Translations under genes and position numbers: made by a program
The notes under the pieces: generated by a model
Seen by the model: the letters and a program-made list of their open reading frames with translations, nothing else
What the model was told of the DNA's origin: nothing
Database searches by the model: none
Shown here: positions 19,351 to 30,709 of the stretch, one piece after another
Layout of the letters: every line of letters begins with the position of its first letter
How positions within the stretch are numbered: position 1 is the first letter of the stretch
From: Blastobasis lacticolella
Taxonomy: Eukaryota > Arthropoda > Insecta > Lepidoptera > Blastobasidae
Reading direction: 5' to 3'
NCBI GenBank assembly: GCA_905147135.1
Contig: LR990053.1
Coordinates: 3,112,501-3,176,500 of the forward strand
Length of the DNA: 64,000 nt

Positions 19351-20129
19351 AATTATAAGTAAAATAGGTGTATCTCTTGCTTTTCAAGTGAATATTATAT
19401 AGATACACGTAAATGTTATTTAATTATAGAGATTGTTACTTTTTATACTAAAACTAATCCGAACTTTATGGAATACTAGCTCCGCCAATGGGCCGTGCCA
19501 CTAAATGGTCTGCTATCGAGACTAAGGTACGATTACCGACCGGGGATTTAAATTCAAGACTAAGTTCAGTGTCAATTGAAATAGGTTTGCCAGTGTTTTC
19601 TGGTCTACGGACCTTCTGTGACATAAGTGAAAGGGATTGGCGCGTATACCAAACGAGCAATGCCAACAACGATGCCATAAACTATCAGCACAATAAAATC
19701 TAGTTAAAAGAGACGCATTACGAAGCCAAAAATTTCCTACAGATTCCTTTTCTTCGGTTCCTCTTTATCGCCCATTGTCCAATTAATGCTTTTACTGTTA
19801 CAAAGAAGGGAAAGAAACTACGCAAGGCCACTCTGCCCAATGTATGTTTTGTTCGGTATAATGGCAAAGTTTTTTTCCTCTCCGGCGATTTTTTGCCTAT
19901 TTACTCGTGATAAATGAAGTCGGGGCTCGGAATATGTGATGCCGATAACTGGGTTGCTGCTTCCGTTTCCTTTCCTTGTATTGTTTTATTGGCTTCGCGT
20001 TTTAGTTGCTTGTCTGTTTTGTAAGGGAAGTTGGGAGAGCGTCTCGGTGAGAAGTGGTGGGTAATAAAGCCGTCCGAGAAATGGACAATCTGAGTTACAA
20101 TTCTGTAAATGTTTGAAATAAGTAACTAA
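19351..20129. other. No gene recognised
   Basis: A 70-codon frame pair overlaps at 19,466-19,703 but no domain is seen. Confidence 0.35.
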
Positions 20130-20290
20130 GTAAGGGGCACAATTTGTACCGGGGGCCGTGGAGACCTTGGGCTGTTGAAGTGCAGAGAGCATAGGCTCGG
20201 GGACATCACGGGTAACTCCCGCTCCAGGTCCTTCTTGTTGCAGAGGTCAGTCATTGCGATTCAGCGCGGTAATGCGACGAGCATGATGGG
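20130..20290 (+). mobile_element. Possible LINE C-terminal remnant
   Basis: A short plus-strand frame near 20,237-20,300 reads LLQRSVIAIQRGNATSMMGI, which resembles C-terminal phrases repeated in lepidopteran LINE proteins. The surrounding sequence is too decayed for assignment. Confidence 0.3.
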
Positions 20291-20384
20291 CATCTTTGCG
20301 CCGAGAGCGGTCAGAAGTCGGTTATTTAGTAATAACTGACAAAGTTATTTATTATTTGACAATTATTATTCTTAAATGGTACTT

Positions 20385-20830
20385 TGTTATATGTGCTTGC
20401 CGTGATGCTTTACGGCTGCGTAGCCTGGCCGCCGCTGACAAAGCAAGTCGGCGAACTCCTCGCCAACGAAATGAAGATGCTGTGGTGGATGTGTGGCGTT
20501 ACGCGACTTGATCGAGTGCGTAACGAGTATATCCGTGGCAGCCTTGGCGTGAGAGATATCGCGGATAAGATCCAAGAAGCTCGCCTTTGCTGGTGTGGTC
20601 ACGTGTTGCGTAAGTCCCAGGTATATGTGGACATAGGTGCCTAAACCTTCCGGTATCAGGAAAGAGGTCCCAAGAAGCGACGGATTTACATCGCCGAGTC
20701 GGGTGAGAGAGCCAATGACTTACGACGCGAGAATGCCCAAGACCGGGCGAAATGGAGGAAAATTAATCGGAAAGCATACCCTGTCAGAAGCCGGGACTGA
20801 CCGCTCGGATGATGATAATGATGATCTCGA
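20385..20830 (+). mobile_element. RTE-type LINE reverse transcriptase C-terminal remnant
   Basis: The translation contains MLYGCVAWPPLTKQ, ANEMKMLWWMCGVTRLDRVR, DIADKIQEARLCWCGHVLR, then after a stop and frame change the motifs GKRSQEA and AKWRKI-like residues. This order (YGCE.W, KMLRWMCG, IQEARLRWYGHV) is the standard end of RTE-clade LINE proteins. It finishes in GATGATGATAATGATGAT, the RTE tail. It is truncated on the 5' side with at least one stop and frameshift. Confidence 0.8.
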
Positions 20831-20845
20831 TTGTTTTTGTACGAA

Positions 20846-21045
20846 GGCATGATCCACGATTTGGCAGATCAGGTAATTACAGTGGAGCGACTGACCTGAT
20901 TGGATCATGGTTACACATTCTGTCTGAGTTTGCAGGTTTCCTCACGATGATTTCCCTCACCGTAAGCGCATCGCTTAGTGTTCTTCTAATGTACATAACT
21001 CAGAAAAAGTCATTGTTATATGGCGGCACTATGGTTAAAACTCAG
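20846..21045 (-). repeat. SINE family A, 5'-truncated and diverged
   Basis: It holds GATCCACGATTTGGCAGATC, GTAATTACAGTGGAGCGACT, GATTGGATCATGGTTACACA and AATGTACATAACTCAGAAAA of the family body in reverse complement. The B box is lost. It abuts the RTE tail directly. Confidence 0.75.
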
Positions 21046-21727
21046 TACCATTATGTATTCGCTATATATCATTTTATATTTATGAGGAATATCTACGAAT
21101 TCTTGACCGCTACAACTTCTTCGTTGGGTAAATAATAATTTATTAAGGAATAACTCCTCATTCCTCCCTTTTCTATGGTGGTGATAGTCAGAGACCATAA
21201 TAGTTCGTAGCACTTATTACTTCACAAAAAAGAGCATTTTAAAAGCGAAACGGATCTATTGTCAAACTGATTTGAGAGTTGCGAATCGTTTATATTGATG
21301 AGTGTGTACCTATCACATCCAAGTTTCTTAGTAACGGCTTTCTTTAACGTAACTTTTTTTCAACGGTAACCCACCCTTTCTTGATCGAGTTAAAAACTAA
21401 CGACCTCCATTGAGGTGAGTCGTAGCAAACTATTTACTCACGAGTTCCTAGGAGCTAGCGGCAAACAGATGGGAAACTTGGATGAGTATCCGAGAACTAA
21501 GGCTTGTCCCAAAAGTTCGGCTTGGAGTATCAAAACTGGGAGACACTTCAGTGTTAGCCAAGTAGCGGGTATTTAACACAGAATTAAATTACGTGTTAAC
21601 TTTACTAACGACTACGCTAACCACTGTTCCTATCGAAACCATCATTATCATTTGCCTGCCTTTATCCAATTAAACCAGCTCTTATACTGTTCATTTAGAA
21701 ACCATGCCTTTTAAAAATTTATAATGC
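21046..21727. other. No gene recognised
   Basis: Short frames only. Confidence 0.4.
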
Positions 21728-22010
21728 TTGGCGTCATTGTCCCGGTTGTGTTGCGAGAGACCAGGGTCCACCAAGACTATGGTCCATAATATCAAGGTTG
21801 TGTCTCGCGGGATCCCAGGGCCCACCGTGACTATGATCCACGATTTGGCAGATCAGGTAATTATAGTGGAGCGACTGCCGTTTGATCTTGAAGGCCCTGT
21901 TAACAGGGAAATCTGACCAGATTGGATTATGGTGCGTTCAGTTGCCTGCATAATTATGTAGGTATCATGCAATGGTTTTTTTCACCGTAATAGCATAGAT
22001 TAATAATATA
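21728..22010 (-). repeat. SINE family A with a tandemly repeated 3' end
   Basis: The tail block appears twice: CCCGGTTGTGTTGCGAGAGA then CCAAGACTATGGTCC, and again GGTTGTGTCTCGCGGGATCC then ACCGTGACTATGATCC, before the usual body GATTTGGCAGATCAGGTAAT. The head is missing. Confidence 0.75.
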
Positions 22011-22014
22011 ATAA

Positions 22015-22105
22015 TAAATAAATAATCGTGGAAAAATTCACACAGAGCCATCTAGCCATAAATCAAGCAAAGCTTGTGCTATGGGTGCTAGATTACTGAT
22101 CATCA
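22015..22105 (-). repeat. SINE family B, 3' part
   Basis: AATAATCGTGGAAAAATTCA, AGCCATCTAGCCATAAATCA and TGTGCTATGGGTGCTAGATT are followed abruptly by an RTE tail. Confidence 0.8.
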
Positions 22106-22107
22106 TC

Positions 22108-22320
22108 ATCGTCTTAGCGCTTATCCCGGCCTCTGCCAGGGTCCGCTTTCTTACTCATTCTTCTCCACTTCGCCCAGTCTTTGGCATCCTCTCGTCGTAA
22201 ACCGTTGGCTCTCGCATTCGACACAGCGATGTCAATCCATCGCTTCTTGGGTCGCCCACGGGGCCTCTTTTCTGTTACCGGCAGGTTCAGGCACCTATTT
22301 CTAGAGGTGCGCGGTTCCGT
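22108..22320 (-). mobile_element. RTE-type LINE 3' fragment
   Basis: Beginning CATCATCATCGTCTTAGCGC, it holds CTTCTCCACTTCGCCCAGTC, TTGGCATCCTCTCGTCGTAA and AATCCATCGCTTCTTGGGTC. These are the reverse complement of the same C-terminal region as 20,650-20,830 (RRKRWIDI/AKWRR-type coding). Confidence 0.75.
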
Positions 22321-22885
22321 TATACTTATTCACGTAACATAACAGAACGTTATGCTATTTTAAATATTATGTTATTTTTAACGTTATAATCTAACACCCT
22401 AATATAGTTTTACCTACCGTATAACAATCGCCGTTTTTCAGTTTGTATTTATATTTACAATTGGTTTAGTACCTTAAAAAAGCATTGGTACGGGGCAGCA
22501 CTGGGGATCTCGCGTCCGAGTCGGACCCATCAGTCATTACGCCACCGACGCTGTTCAAAAATGGTGATACTCTCTCCTTCCTCATCACCTTTTCTATATC
22601 AATCCATCTTTGGGCACAATAACGCATTTCCCAGTTCCTTTCGATCGTTTCTAATCAATAAAAATTCTCTCTTATCTATCTCTTCTCGATCACCCTGTTG
22701 CCGACGTCGGAACGTCTTGCCTTACGTTTACTAGGCTTTCTAATACAAAGTCTCAAATTTTTTTTGAAGGTTTTTGTCATTAATTTTGTCTCTTTAACCA
22801 GGTGTAATTTTATAAAGAGGGTATTTATTACAATACAATTGTATGCGCTCGTAAGCTTAATGTTGTCTAGTTATTTACAAAGTGT
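22321..22885. other. No gene recognised
   Basis: Mostly AT-rich. Around 22,490-22,560 a fragment (GGATCTCGCGTCCGAGTCGG and CCACCGACGCTG) may be a SINE head remnant. Confidence 0.35.
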
Positions 22886-22942
22886 CATGGGCAAGGTTGA
22901 CCCCGGGCCCACGAGCGCGAGATGGACATTTACACCAAGATG
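22886..22942 (+). repeat. SINE family A, 3' tail only
   Basis: GGGCAAGGTTGACCCCGGGC, CACGAGCGCGAGATGGACAT and ACACCAAGATGA correspond to the family's last 55 bases. Confidence 0.75.
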
Positions 22943-23330
22943 ACCAATTGGCAATTAGTATAACTTTTTCCTATTTTCTTCGTCATAAGCACACACAAAT
23001 CCACCCATTCTTAAGCCGACTAACGCAGAGATCTCATCTCCCAGAATGTGGGAGCTCGCAAGCAGTTCGCAGAACTGTCCCGGTTCGGGACTGGACGCCC
23101 GCCAGATTCGAATTCGGAACTCCGAGATTGAAATTGCTCCGGGCGTTCCGTTGACCGCGCGCCGGCGGGAAATTCAAATTTTTCAATTTCGAATTTAACC
23201 TCAGCGAAAAAAAAACAAGAAATAATATACGACCCGTGCCAAGTTGCCAGCGTTTGCGTTCTGTTATCGTTTTAAATTGTGTTCGTGGATGATACAATTT
23301 AATTTTTGGCCAAGGAATAGGAAGGTAATA
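22943..23330. other. GC-rich block, no gene called
   Basis: The segment about 23,035-23,170 is GC-rich and open in frames on both strands (for example plus-strand RTVPVRDWTPARFEFGT). I do not recognise the peptides. It might be a transposon 5' region or a host first exon. Confidence 0.3.
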
Positions 23331-23444
23331 TTTTATGAACGTTGTTTTCCTCTGTATCAGTGTACTTACAGGTTCATGGATACTGCTCTATCCGAATAAG
23401 TGACACTTGTTGTGTAAACCATTCTCAAAATAAAACTCAAAATT

Positions 23445-23680
23445 TCTTTATTGATTACAATATTAAATATCTCTTTCAATCGTCAAAAAGGAAGGGGGTA
23501 GAATAGTAGAAAGAAAACACACATTGGCCGGGGCAAGGCCGGAGCACATACGCAATGGATATTAAATGTGTAAACGGTATAAAGGATAAACAAATTTTTG
23601 CATCGACATAGTTGATGCAAGAGATTCAGACTACTTTTAATGTAAGACCCCGTTAAACCACAAGTAAACAGCATCATACC
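23445..23680 (-). mobile_element. Probable LINE 3' end
   Basis: On the minus strand it closes with TTGTAATCAATAAAGAAATT, a polyadenylation-signal terminus like the one at 30,870. A short Cys/Leu-rich frame precedes it, with no known domain. Confidence 0.3.
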
Positions 23681-23984
23681 TTTAACACTTCAGTCTTATA
23701 ACACCTTCCTACTACTTAAGTGTAAAATCTATACCTACCGTACGCCCACTTCCTCAAATCGCCATGCCAATATCTACCGAGCAAACAACAATAGGCCTCT
23801 GGGTCCCAGCGGAAGGGTTAAATACATTTTTCCATCACAATAGGGTTACCTCAGAATCAGTGTTGGACCAAACCGTCCTATCTCCTCTAAGGTATAGTTC
23901 AAACCAATGCGTCCATGAGGCGTTCGAATCCGTACGCCTTACTCGCGTGGCAATAAAGCTAATGTGTGAATCGATTGTGTTTAA
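23681..23984. other. No gene recognised
   Basis: One 81-codon plus-strand frame without recognisable features. Confidence 0.35.
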
Positions 23985-24232
23985 TGCCCTGAGTGGTTTA
24001 GTTGGTTAACATGCTGGTCTCCCACGCAGAGGTCCCGGGTTCGATTCCCGGCCTGGCAGAAATTTAAATGACGAACTTTAATTTCTGTTACGGGTCTGGA
24101 TATTATTTGTATAAAATGTATGTATTTTAAAATATATGAGTAGTTTATCAGTTCCCTGGCACCCATAACACAAGCTTTGCTTACTTTGGGTCTAGATGGC
24201 GCTGTGTGAATTGTCCAAGAATATTTATTCAT
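23985..24232 (+). repeat. SINE family B, full-length reference copy
   Basis: About 248 bp. The tRNA-like head has a box A-like TTTAGTTGGTTAACATGC and box B GGTTCGATTCC (24,038-24,048), which together form an internal RNA polymerase III promoter. A linker (TTCTGTTACGGGTCTGG) and the conserved tail CTAGATGGCGCTGTGTGAAT then AT-rich end follow. At least 11 copies or parts occur in this window. The head resembles a Val-type tRNA but no clover-leaf was checked. Confidence 0.88.
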
Positions 24233-24544
24233 TTTTAAGTTTTTCAGACTATTTAGTGCTAACTCACAAATTACTTTTCAGCGACTTCGTCTACGTAGAT
24301 GAATAAATTAATGCACTAAAAGTAGCTCACGAATTCCCCAGGTTCAAAGCTTTCTCGAAACTTATAATACTTATTAAGTGGGTAGATGTTCACTTGAAGC
24401 GAAGGGATCTTAGCTTACAGCAACATGGGACTATACTTGGTAATTTTATATCGCTAAGATGACAAACAAGTCTAACAACTCTTAAGTGATTCTCGTAGTT
24501 AGTAGATGTTTGCGTTTTTATCAGGCAGTAACCACCCCTAATGG
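24233..24544. other. No gene recognised
   Basis: No ORF or recognised repeat. Confidence 0.4.
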
Positions 24545-24602
24545 TTATTATTTATTAAACCATTGAGGTGGCAAACTGCAGTCCGCCTGATGGTAAACAG
24601 TT
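24545..24602 (-). repeat. Repeat family F fragment
   Basis: AACCATTGAGGTGGCAAACT and CAGTCCGCCTGATGGTAAAC match the start of the family F copies. Confidence 0.55.
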
Positions 24603-24924
24603 AATAATTAGGCCAAATAATGACTTTTAGCCAAGGAGCGACGGTGGCGGTAAAGTAAAGGTATCCGACTCACAAACGAGAGATACCGGGTTCGAATCCC
24701 ACTGCGGCCATGTACCAATGACTCTGACTTTCTGAGATATGTGCGTTAGTTGAACGCTAACCGATGCTTACACGATAAGGGAAATCATCGTAATGAAACC
24801 TGCACATTCAGATGACCGAATGTGTAACCATGATCCAATATCCAAGATCCAGCCACAGTATTTCCTTTGGACTATGACATGGGATCGTTCAAGAGGTTTA
24901 TTAGAGGTTTCTTCAGAGGCGGAC

Positions 24925-25030
24925 AGCTCATTGGTAATTCCCCTGGTGTTGCTGATGTCCCTAGGCGGCGGTGACCACTTTCCATCAGGTGGCCCCGCTT
25001 GCCTGTTTGTCTGACGTATAATATAAAAAA
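24925..25030 (+). repeat. Repeat family E, 3' tail nested in SINE A
   Basis: CCTGGTGTTGCTGATGTCCC, GGCGGTGACCACTTTCCATC and AGGTGGCCCCGCTTGCCTGT followed by an A-run are the family E terminus. Confidence 0.7.
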
Positions 25031-25032
25031 AA

Positions 25033-25122
25033 ATGGAACTGTTCCCTTGGTAGCCCCTGCTACCAAGCGAACAGTTCCATATATTTTTTTATCTGTCCTC
25101 CGTGATCCTTCACGGAGGACAG
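25033..25122. repeat. Two adjacent near-perfect hairpins
   Basis: The first has ATGGAACTGTTCCCTTGGTA(G) at 25,033-25,053 against CTACCAAGCGAACAGTTCCA(T) at 25,060-25,080, one mismatch, 6-base loop. The second has CTGTCCTCCGTG at 25,093-25,104 against CACGGAGGACAG at 25,111-25,122, perfect, 6-base loop. The right arm of the second is genuine SINE A sequence, so its left arm is an inverted copy of SINE DNA. Confidence 0.9.
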
Positions 25123-25235
25123 ACGGCAGTTGCTGCACTGTAATTACCTGATCTCTCAAATCCTGGATTATGGTCAAGACGGACCCCGAGCCGTCGTGGA
25201 CGATAGCACAACTGGACGATTAACACCAAGACGAT

Positions 25236-27430
25236 TATTTTTTATTAATATGTTTTAACTAATAAATCGGTTAAAAGTTTTAGTTGAAATGTCTGCGCAT
25301 CGCGTAAATAGTATATGTTAAATAGATTGGCAATAGCGGTCGTTAATCTCTCGGTGGTAAGAGCGATTGCTGTAATACTTCAAAATATCATATTTGTCAA
25401 ATATTAATGTAATATTTATTTCTAAAATAACTGTTTTACCAATTATTGCCTAACTTCGTTTCTAATTACTAGCAATGGCAGATGGTGATCAATGCACCTT
25501 ATATAAAATTTTCAATGCAAGCACTATTTAATGAGTATATGGTAATTATTATAAAACATCAACTTTTAACGAATACAATTAAATAAATCATTATAACAAC
25601 TATAGCTGTGACCATTTACAAAGCAGTTCAAATCGAGAGGTCAACGTACGCTATTACCAATCTATTTTTCAAGTACTATAAATAAAATACTATCCCAACC
25701 ACTTGACTGTTGCGTCAATCTTGTCAGTTGACAAGCAATTTGTAAATTTCCCCCCATCGCAACGCTTATCCGTACGGACGCCTCCTCGGCACCTGTCTGA
25801 GCTCCGCTTAACGCTACTACGAAGCATTTGTATTCATCACGTGTGCGGCGGCGGTCACAATACCCCAATCTATACGGCAAAAAGGCGGACAAAGATAGAG
25901 ATTTATGTACTCGCAGGAAATGATTTTTCCTTATGAGCTTAGGAGTTAACATCAAATGTGGATGGTTTGATCCATGTAATTGTTATACGAGTATTGTATG
26001 TACATTACAAGAGTGTAAGTGCATTACTACTTTAAGGAAATATTCCTTTTCCGCTGCAGCAACATTCATGGCATTTGGTGCGCCGTATTAAAATACGTAG
26101 CTACAATCAGTTTGCTAAAAGAAGGAAGCATTTAGCTGTTCCTTATGCACAAAGGACTTGTCCTTGTCCTTGTCCCAGGGTATTTCTTGCTGTATGCTAT
26201 AAAAACCGTTTAACAACTGCACTGTAGTCCAAAGGAATATGATATTAAGGTTGTCATGCACTTGAGCTCTAGCATTGTACCTACTTCAATAGTTACGGCA
26301 TGGGTGTTTTGGCTTGTATGCGAAATTAACATTCTTATGTACCGTCAGTCTGTCCGAATTATACCACTCAGGTGACAAACAGGGTAATTGCCTTCTGTAT
26401 TTTAGCAGTTACCGCAGCCTATGGACGTTTGCAATACCAGGGGTAGGAATCAGTTCCACTTTCAAATATAAGGTCCATTATTATATCTCGGATTTTTGAA
26501 AAGCGGAACGGCGCGTGACTTAATATAAGTGATACAAAAATGGACCTTATTCTGTGAGCAATACATTCCACTTTGATTTGCTCTCAGGCTTTTTGTTTTT
26601 GAAATTAGTCTCTGAATTGCGGTTTGCTATTTACTCACACGCGAGCAACATATATTTATTTAGACGAGGCTCTACAAATCCGAACTAGCGTATGTTATTC
26701 ATTCTCAATTGTAAATAACTAATAATTATCAGCTATCCATTATATTTTAATTAATTGACATTGCACTTATAACGGTGACATTCTACATAGTACTCTAAAG
26801 TAATATGGACTACTTCGTCTGAAATAAATAAATTTTGATTCTAATTTAATGTTAATCATTTACCGACGACGACTCTGCAGGTAGATTCTTACCTATACCT
26901 ATAATTATTTATTTTATGTACGGACTCGTCCTCATTCAACAGTGACTAATCAACTATTAATTTAAAGCCGACACTACCCACTCCCCGTTCGCAATGGTCA
27001 GGGAGACGCGTAAATAATTAATAATAAAGAGATGATTCCCCATCAGACCCTCTTCAAGGCAAATTAATGTTGATGATAAATTATATTTCGGACACTACAG
27101 TCTCCGCTTACCTACCGTCTCAGTTTTGGATATTGGTTCTTTCATGTAACAGGACTCCAGAAGTACCTATATTACTTTAAATGAGCAATTCTTGTTTACA
27201 AAGCTTAGAATAATATTATTACTCAAATGAGTATGAAATCATACTAGATATATATTTTAAGGAAAGTAGTGCAGTGGTTCATTTTACCTTCTGCACCAGA
27301 ACTTTCGAAGTTTCTCCAGGCTACTGAAGCCTCTTCTAGATGATTGCCCTACTGGGTGTTAGGTTATACCGTCTATGCTTGGTCGCCATTGCCTCGTTGG
27401 TTGTCTAGCAGGGACCTCCGGATCGCCGCC
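25236..27430. other. No gene recognised; long AT-rich stretch
   Basis: About 2.2 kb without a supported coding frame. A family F fragment may lie near 26,360-26,445 (GCAGCCTATGGACGTTTGCA, ATACCAGGGG). The rest looks like single-copy intergenic or intronic DNA. Confidence 0.4.
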
Positions 27431-27439
27431 GCTAGCTAT

Positions 27440-27590
27440 TCAGAAAAGAACCACCAGCGTGGGCAGTTGACACTGCTGATGACAGAAGCTAAAGCAGGTG
27501 GAGCAATTAAGACCGCCGAGGACAGAACCACACGGACGAATATGGTACAGGGAGTAACCAACATTTCAGAAGATACCGACTAAGAAGAGA
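27440..27590 (+). mobile_element. Possible RTE-type LINE end
   Basis: A frame reads GGAIKTAEDRTTRTNMVQGV, like the AEDR..W...V ending of RTE proteins (compare HCAEDRGRLRLSVTRLWG at 51.4 kb). The flanks are not recognisable. Confidence 0.4.
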
Positions 27591-27817
27591 GAGAATATTA
27601 TTACGTAATCTGTCAAGTCTAAGGAGTCCGCCTGGGTGAGTACCTCCGCCTTATCTATTACTGCCACCAAGCAACAATGCTTGCATTGTTTTGTACCGGT
27701 TTGAAGGATAATGTAGCCAGCGTAATTACAGGCATGAGGCATTTCATCTTAGTCCTCATAGTGACAATGTACCTGTGGTTGTGCATGTTTGTTGCCTGCA
27801 ATGTAACATCACATCAT

Positions 27818-28075
27818 CATCACAGCCCGTAACAGTCCACTGCAGGACTTAGGGCCTCTCCCACGAAAGGGGAGGTTATTGCCATAATCTCCACGCTTGG
27901 CAGGCGGGTTGGAGATCGCAGTGTTTAAATATAACAATGGAAAATGCTGCTGCCCATTTTCCAGACTACGGAGACTCTTGATCTTTTGCCTCGAAAACAT
28001 TAGTCGCCTTGTACGACACCCATGAGTGTAAGGGGTTGGTGCTATTCTACTCTGCCGGACACCACACTGCCACAT
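27818..28075 (-). repeat. Repeat family C copy
   Basis: Well preserved: CACAGCCCGTAACAGTCCAC, TGCAGGACTTAGGGCCTCTC, ACGCTTGGCAGGCGGGTTGG, then ending TCTACTCTGCCGGACACCAC. Confidence 0.8.
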
Positions 28076-28099
28076 GCATAACGGTAACATGAATCATAG

Positions 28100-28160
28100 A
28101 TATTATGGACGACAGTTACTGCTTACCATCAGGTGGGCAGTCTGCTCGTTTGTGGCAGCG
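28100..28160 (+). repeat. CR1-related LINE tail fragment
   Basis: TATTATGGACGACAGTTACT, GCTTACCATCAGGTGGGCAG and CTGCTCGTTTGTGGCAGC form a typical ending with CCATCAGGTGGG. Confidence 0.5.
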
Positions 28161-28870
28161 CGAGCGTAGCATAATAACAAAATTGCGGAATTTTTTAGAA
28201 CTCATTTCTGACTCTGGTAAGTAAAGCTACCTTATCTTTCAAACAAGAATACATAATGAGTTGTGTGAAATGTGGTTTGGCAAGTAACGTATAGATAATC
28301 ATGGTCTTGTTGCTAGGCAAAAATAGGTGGTGTTGGCGCTTATCTAAACGGATTGTTTATGAGATGACCGATAAAAAATAACGAAAGAAAAGTTGCTGGA
28401 GTATTAAACTGTAGCTTGCAATTTCATGGTAGAGTTGGTAACATTGAAGGATTGTAACCCCTTGTACCCTTGTCTCTAGGGTTCACCTAACACAATTTGT
28501 ATGTGGATTTAGGATAATAAATATGTATTGCACTTGTATAATAACTATTTTGAGCGTGAATGCTTCATTGATCATAATAAATGGATCTGTCTCGATTGCT
28601 TAGGTTGCTAGTAAATAACCCTGTCTGCTGATATTTACCCTAAAATATAATTAAGATACAAATAACGTGTATTTTGGGCGTTGTAGGTATATTAAAATAT
28701 GGATCTTAGGCCTGAGATGCGTAAACATGGCCAGCTGTAAAGAAGCATATTCACGAACTAAAACGAAATAAAAATGCTGCGGTGCGGAGTTATGCGACTT
28801 GACCAAGTACTGTATAAACGTTTTTTTTTATGTATTTAGAGTAATGTTTTAAATTCAAATCAATTCATTT
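28161..28870. other. No gene recognised
   Basis: A phrase near 28,770-28,810 (AAATGCTGCGGTGCGGAGTT, ATGCGACTTGACCAAGTACT) resembles the RTE coding at 20,475-20,515, suggesting a very short RTE remnant. Confidence 0.35.
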
Positions 28871-28889
28871 ATTGCGTTCCCACGTGTTA

Positions 28890-28955
28890 GTAAATATAAT
28901 TTATCATACAGTGGAGTTCCATCAACAATGCACAAAACAAAGTATTAACAATCCA
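28890..28955 (+). mobile_element. Penelope-like element end fragment
   Basis: ACAGTGGAGTTCCATCAACA, TGCACAAAACAAAGTATTAA parallels TAATGGAGTTCCATCATGAA and GACAACACAAAGTGTTAAAT at the right end of the PLE at 14.75-14.79 kb. Confidence 0.5.
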
Positions 28956-29069
28956 GATAGTTATAGTAACGAATATTATATCTATTGCTCAGTATGGCCA
29001 AAACCTTGCACCAAACTGCCACAAACAAGTGAGACGATTGTCATTGTAATTTGATTTATATCCTGAATA

Positions 29070-29279
29070 ATGGAGACGTGCCGTGACAACATAAATGGGT
29101 CGAATAGCTCGGGAACCCGCGTCGTTCCCCCATTCTTTGACGGCAATCAAAACATCGACACCTCTACAATGGCTTTTAGTGATGATCCGTTAAATATCGA
29201 TGTCGATAAAGCGAGTTTACGAGCACGGCTCGACGACACAATAAAACAGGGAAGCCCAATAATTATGAGTTATCGTTAA
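29070..29279 (+). CDS. Orphan 69-codon frame, unknown
   Basis: The frame runs from an ATG to a stop and has an ordinary, hydrophilic composition (FSDDPLNIDVDKASLRARLD in its second half) unlike the low-complexity chance frames nearby. I recognise no family, and no flanking splice signals were established. It could be a decayed transposon piece or an exon. Confidence 0.2.
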   Translation: METCRDNINGSNSSGTRVVPPFFDGNQNIDTSTMAFSDDPLNIDVDKASLRARLDDTIKQGSPIIMSYR

Positions 29280-29399
29280 ACTCGGTTGAATAGCTCGATT
29301 CCATTGTGAGTTTGCTGGTTCGCTTATCTTATCCCAGTTGAGTTGTTGGGGACGCCTTTAAGTTTCTATTTGTGTATGTACAGTATTTGGAATCATCAT

Positions 29400-29655
29400 C
29401 ATCATCATCACAGCCCGTAAATGTTCACTGCAGGACTAAGGGCCTCTCCCACGTAAGGGGAGGTTATCGGCAAAATCTCCACGCCTGGCAGGCGGGTTTT
29501 AGATTGCAGTGAAATACATAAACAACGGAAAACGCTGCTGCCCATTTTCGAGCCTACGAAGATTCTAGATCTTTTGCCTCGAAAACATTCATCTACGTAC
29601 GACACCTACGAGTGTTAGGAGTTGGTGCTATTCTACTCTGCCGGACACCACGGAG
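29400..29655 (-). repeat. Repeat family C copy
   Basis: It starts CATCATCATCACAGCCCGTA and ends GTGCTATTCTACTCTGCCGG; the ATC run is the family's (GAT)n tail. Confidence 0.78.
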
Positions 29656-29754
29656 AGCATTTGGAAACCTTAAAATAAAATGGGCATCGCCAATACCCCA
29701 AAAATAAGCGAAGGCTGTACGGATTTTCTTACAAATTTATTGTGAAAACATCAT

Positions 29755-29890
29755 CATGATTCATCATCATCAGCCTATACTAGTCCACTGCTGGACATAG
29801 GCCCCAATGAGCGCCAATGCACCCTGTCCTCAGCTTGCCGCATCCAGCATCTACCCGCAGCCTACTACGCTTGCCGATCATCATAATTAT
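29755..29890 (-). mobile_element. RTE-type LINE 3' tail
   Basis: CATCATCATCAGCCTATACT, AGTCCACTGCTGGACATAGG and CCCCAATGAGCGCCAATGC form the reverse complement of the common GGCCTATGTCCAGCAGTGGAC...(GAT)n end. Confidence 0.7.
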
Positions 29891-30214
29891 CAGCCCATAA
29901 CCTCACTGTTGGACTTGATCCACCTCCATATATGTCGAGGGTTTGCCAATTCTTTTACGCTTAGTAATCTTTGAAATACCTCAAACTGAATAAAATATTA
30001 CCTACATTTTCTATAGAGTACGACCGTTGTCGATTCACTATAACAAATGATTTGAATAATTATATCTATTTGATCCATTATCGATAATAAATATTCCCTG
30101 TCAAACGGAGTTGCGTCGGTGGAATACAAAGAGCCCTGGCTACCTTTTTAGGGTCCCGTGGCTTCGAAGAAAGAGAGTATCAAACCAAATAGCAGATTAG
30201 CTCTGGGAATGTTT
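29891..30214. other. No gene recognised
   Basis: No ORF or repeat recognised. Confidence 0.4.
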
Positions 30215-30435
30215 TTGACGATCTGAGTTGGTTAACATGATTGTGTCTGCCACACAGAGGTTCCAGGTTCGATTCCCGGCCGGGCAGAAATTGAAATGAT
30301 GATTTGTTATTTCTGTTAAGGGTCTGGGCGTTATATGCTAGTACATATTTAAAAATATATAAGTAGTTTAAAAGTTGTCTGGCACCCTTAACACAGCGCT
30401 AGATGGCGCTGTGTGAATTATCCAAACATATTTAT
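30215..30435 (+). repeat. SINE family B copy
   Basis: Head GAGTTGGTTAACATGATTGT, B box GGTTCGATTCC, linker CTGTTAAGGGTCTGGGCG and tail CTAGATGGCGCTGTGTGAAT are all present. Confidence 0.85.
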
Positions 30436-30709
30436 TTATTTTATTACTTGTTCGAAGATTATCTTGTTCGAAAATGGTGTCACAATAATTTAAATTATAT
30501 CTGTATTTATATTAAATTGTAGGTAACCAAAAACATATCCCCAGGATATACTTGTCGTACCAAAAATAGCTCATAAAAGTCTGGATTTCAAAATGGATTT
30601 GGAATATTTATAAATTCTATATAAAAATAATAATATAAAAATGTTATCTTTGGATATTTACATAATTGTTTTATAACTGGCACATTTTACAAATCTATAA
30701 CTACACAAC

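Larger units (their letters stand above)
24636..25235 (+). repeat. SINE family A, interrupted by a family E tail and two hairpins
   Basis: The head (GAGCGACGGTGGCGGTAAAG, B box GGTTCGAATCCC) and body to about 24,850 are followed by foreign DNA. The SINE's 3' part resumes at about 25,111 (CACGGAGGACAGACGGCAGT, CACTGTAATTACCTGATC, GGTCAAGACGGACCCCGAGC). Confidence 0.8.

Noticed and set aside
22698..22943. 81-codon plus-strand frame
   Set aside because: Its end is SINE A tail sequence and the rest has chance-like composition.
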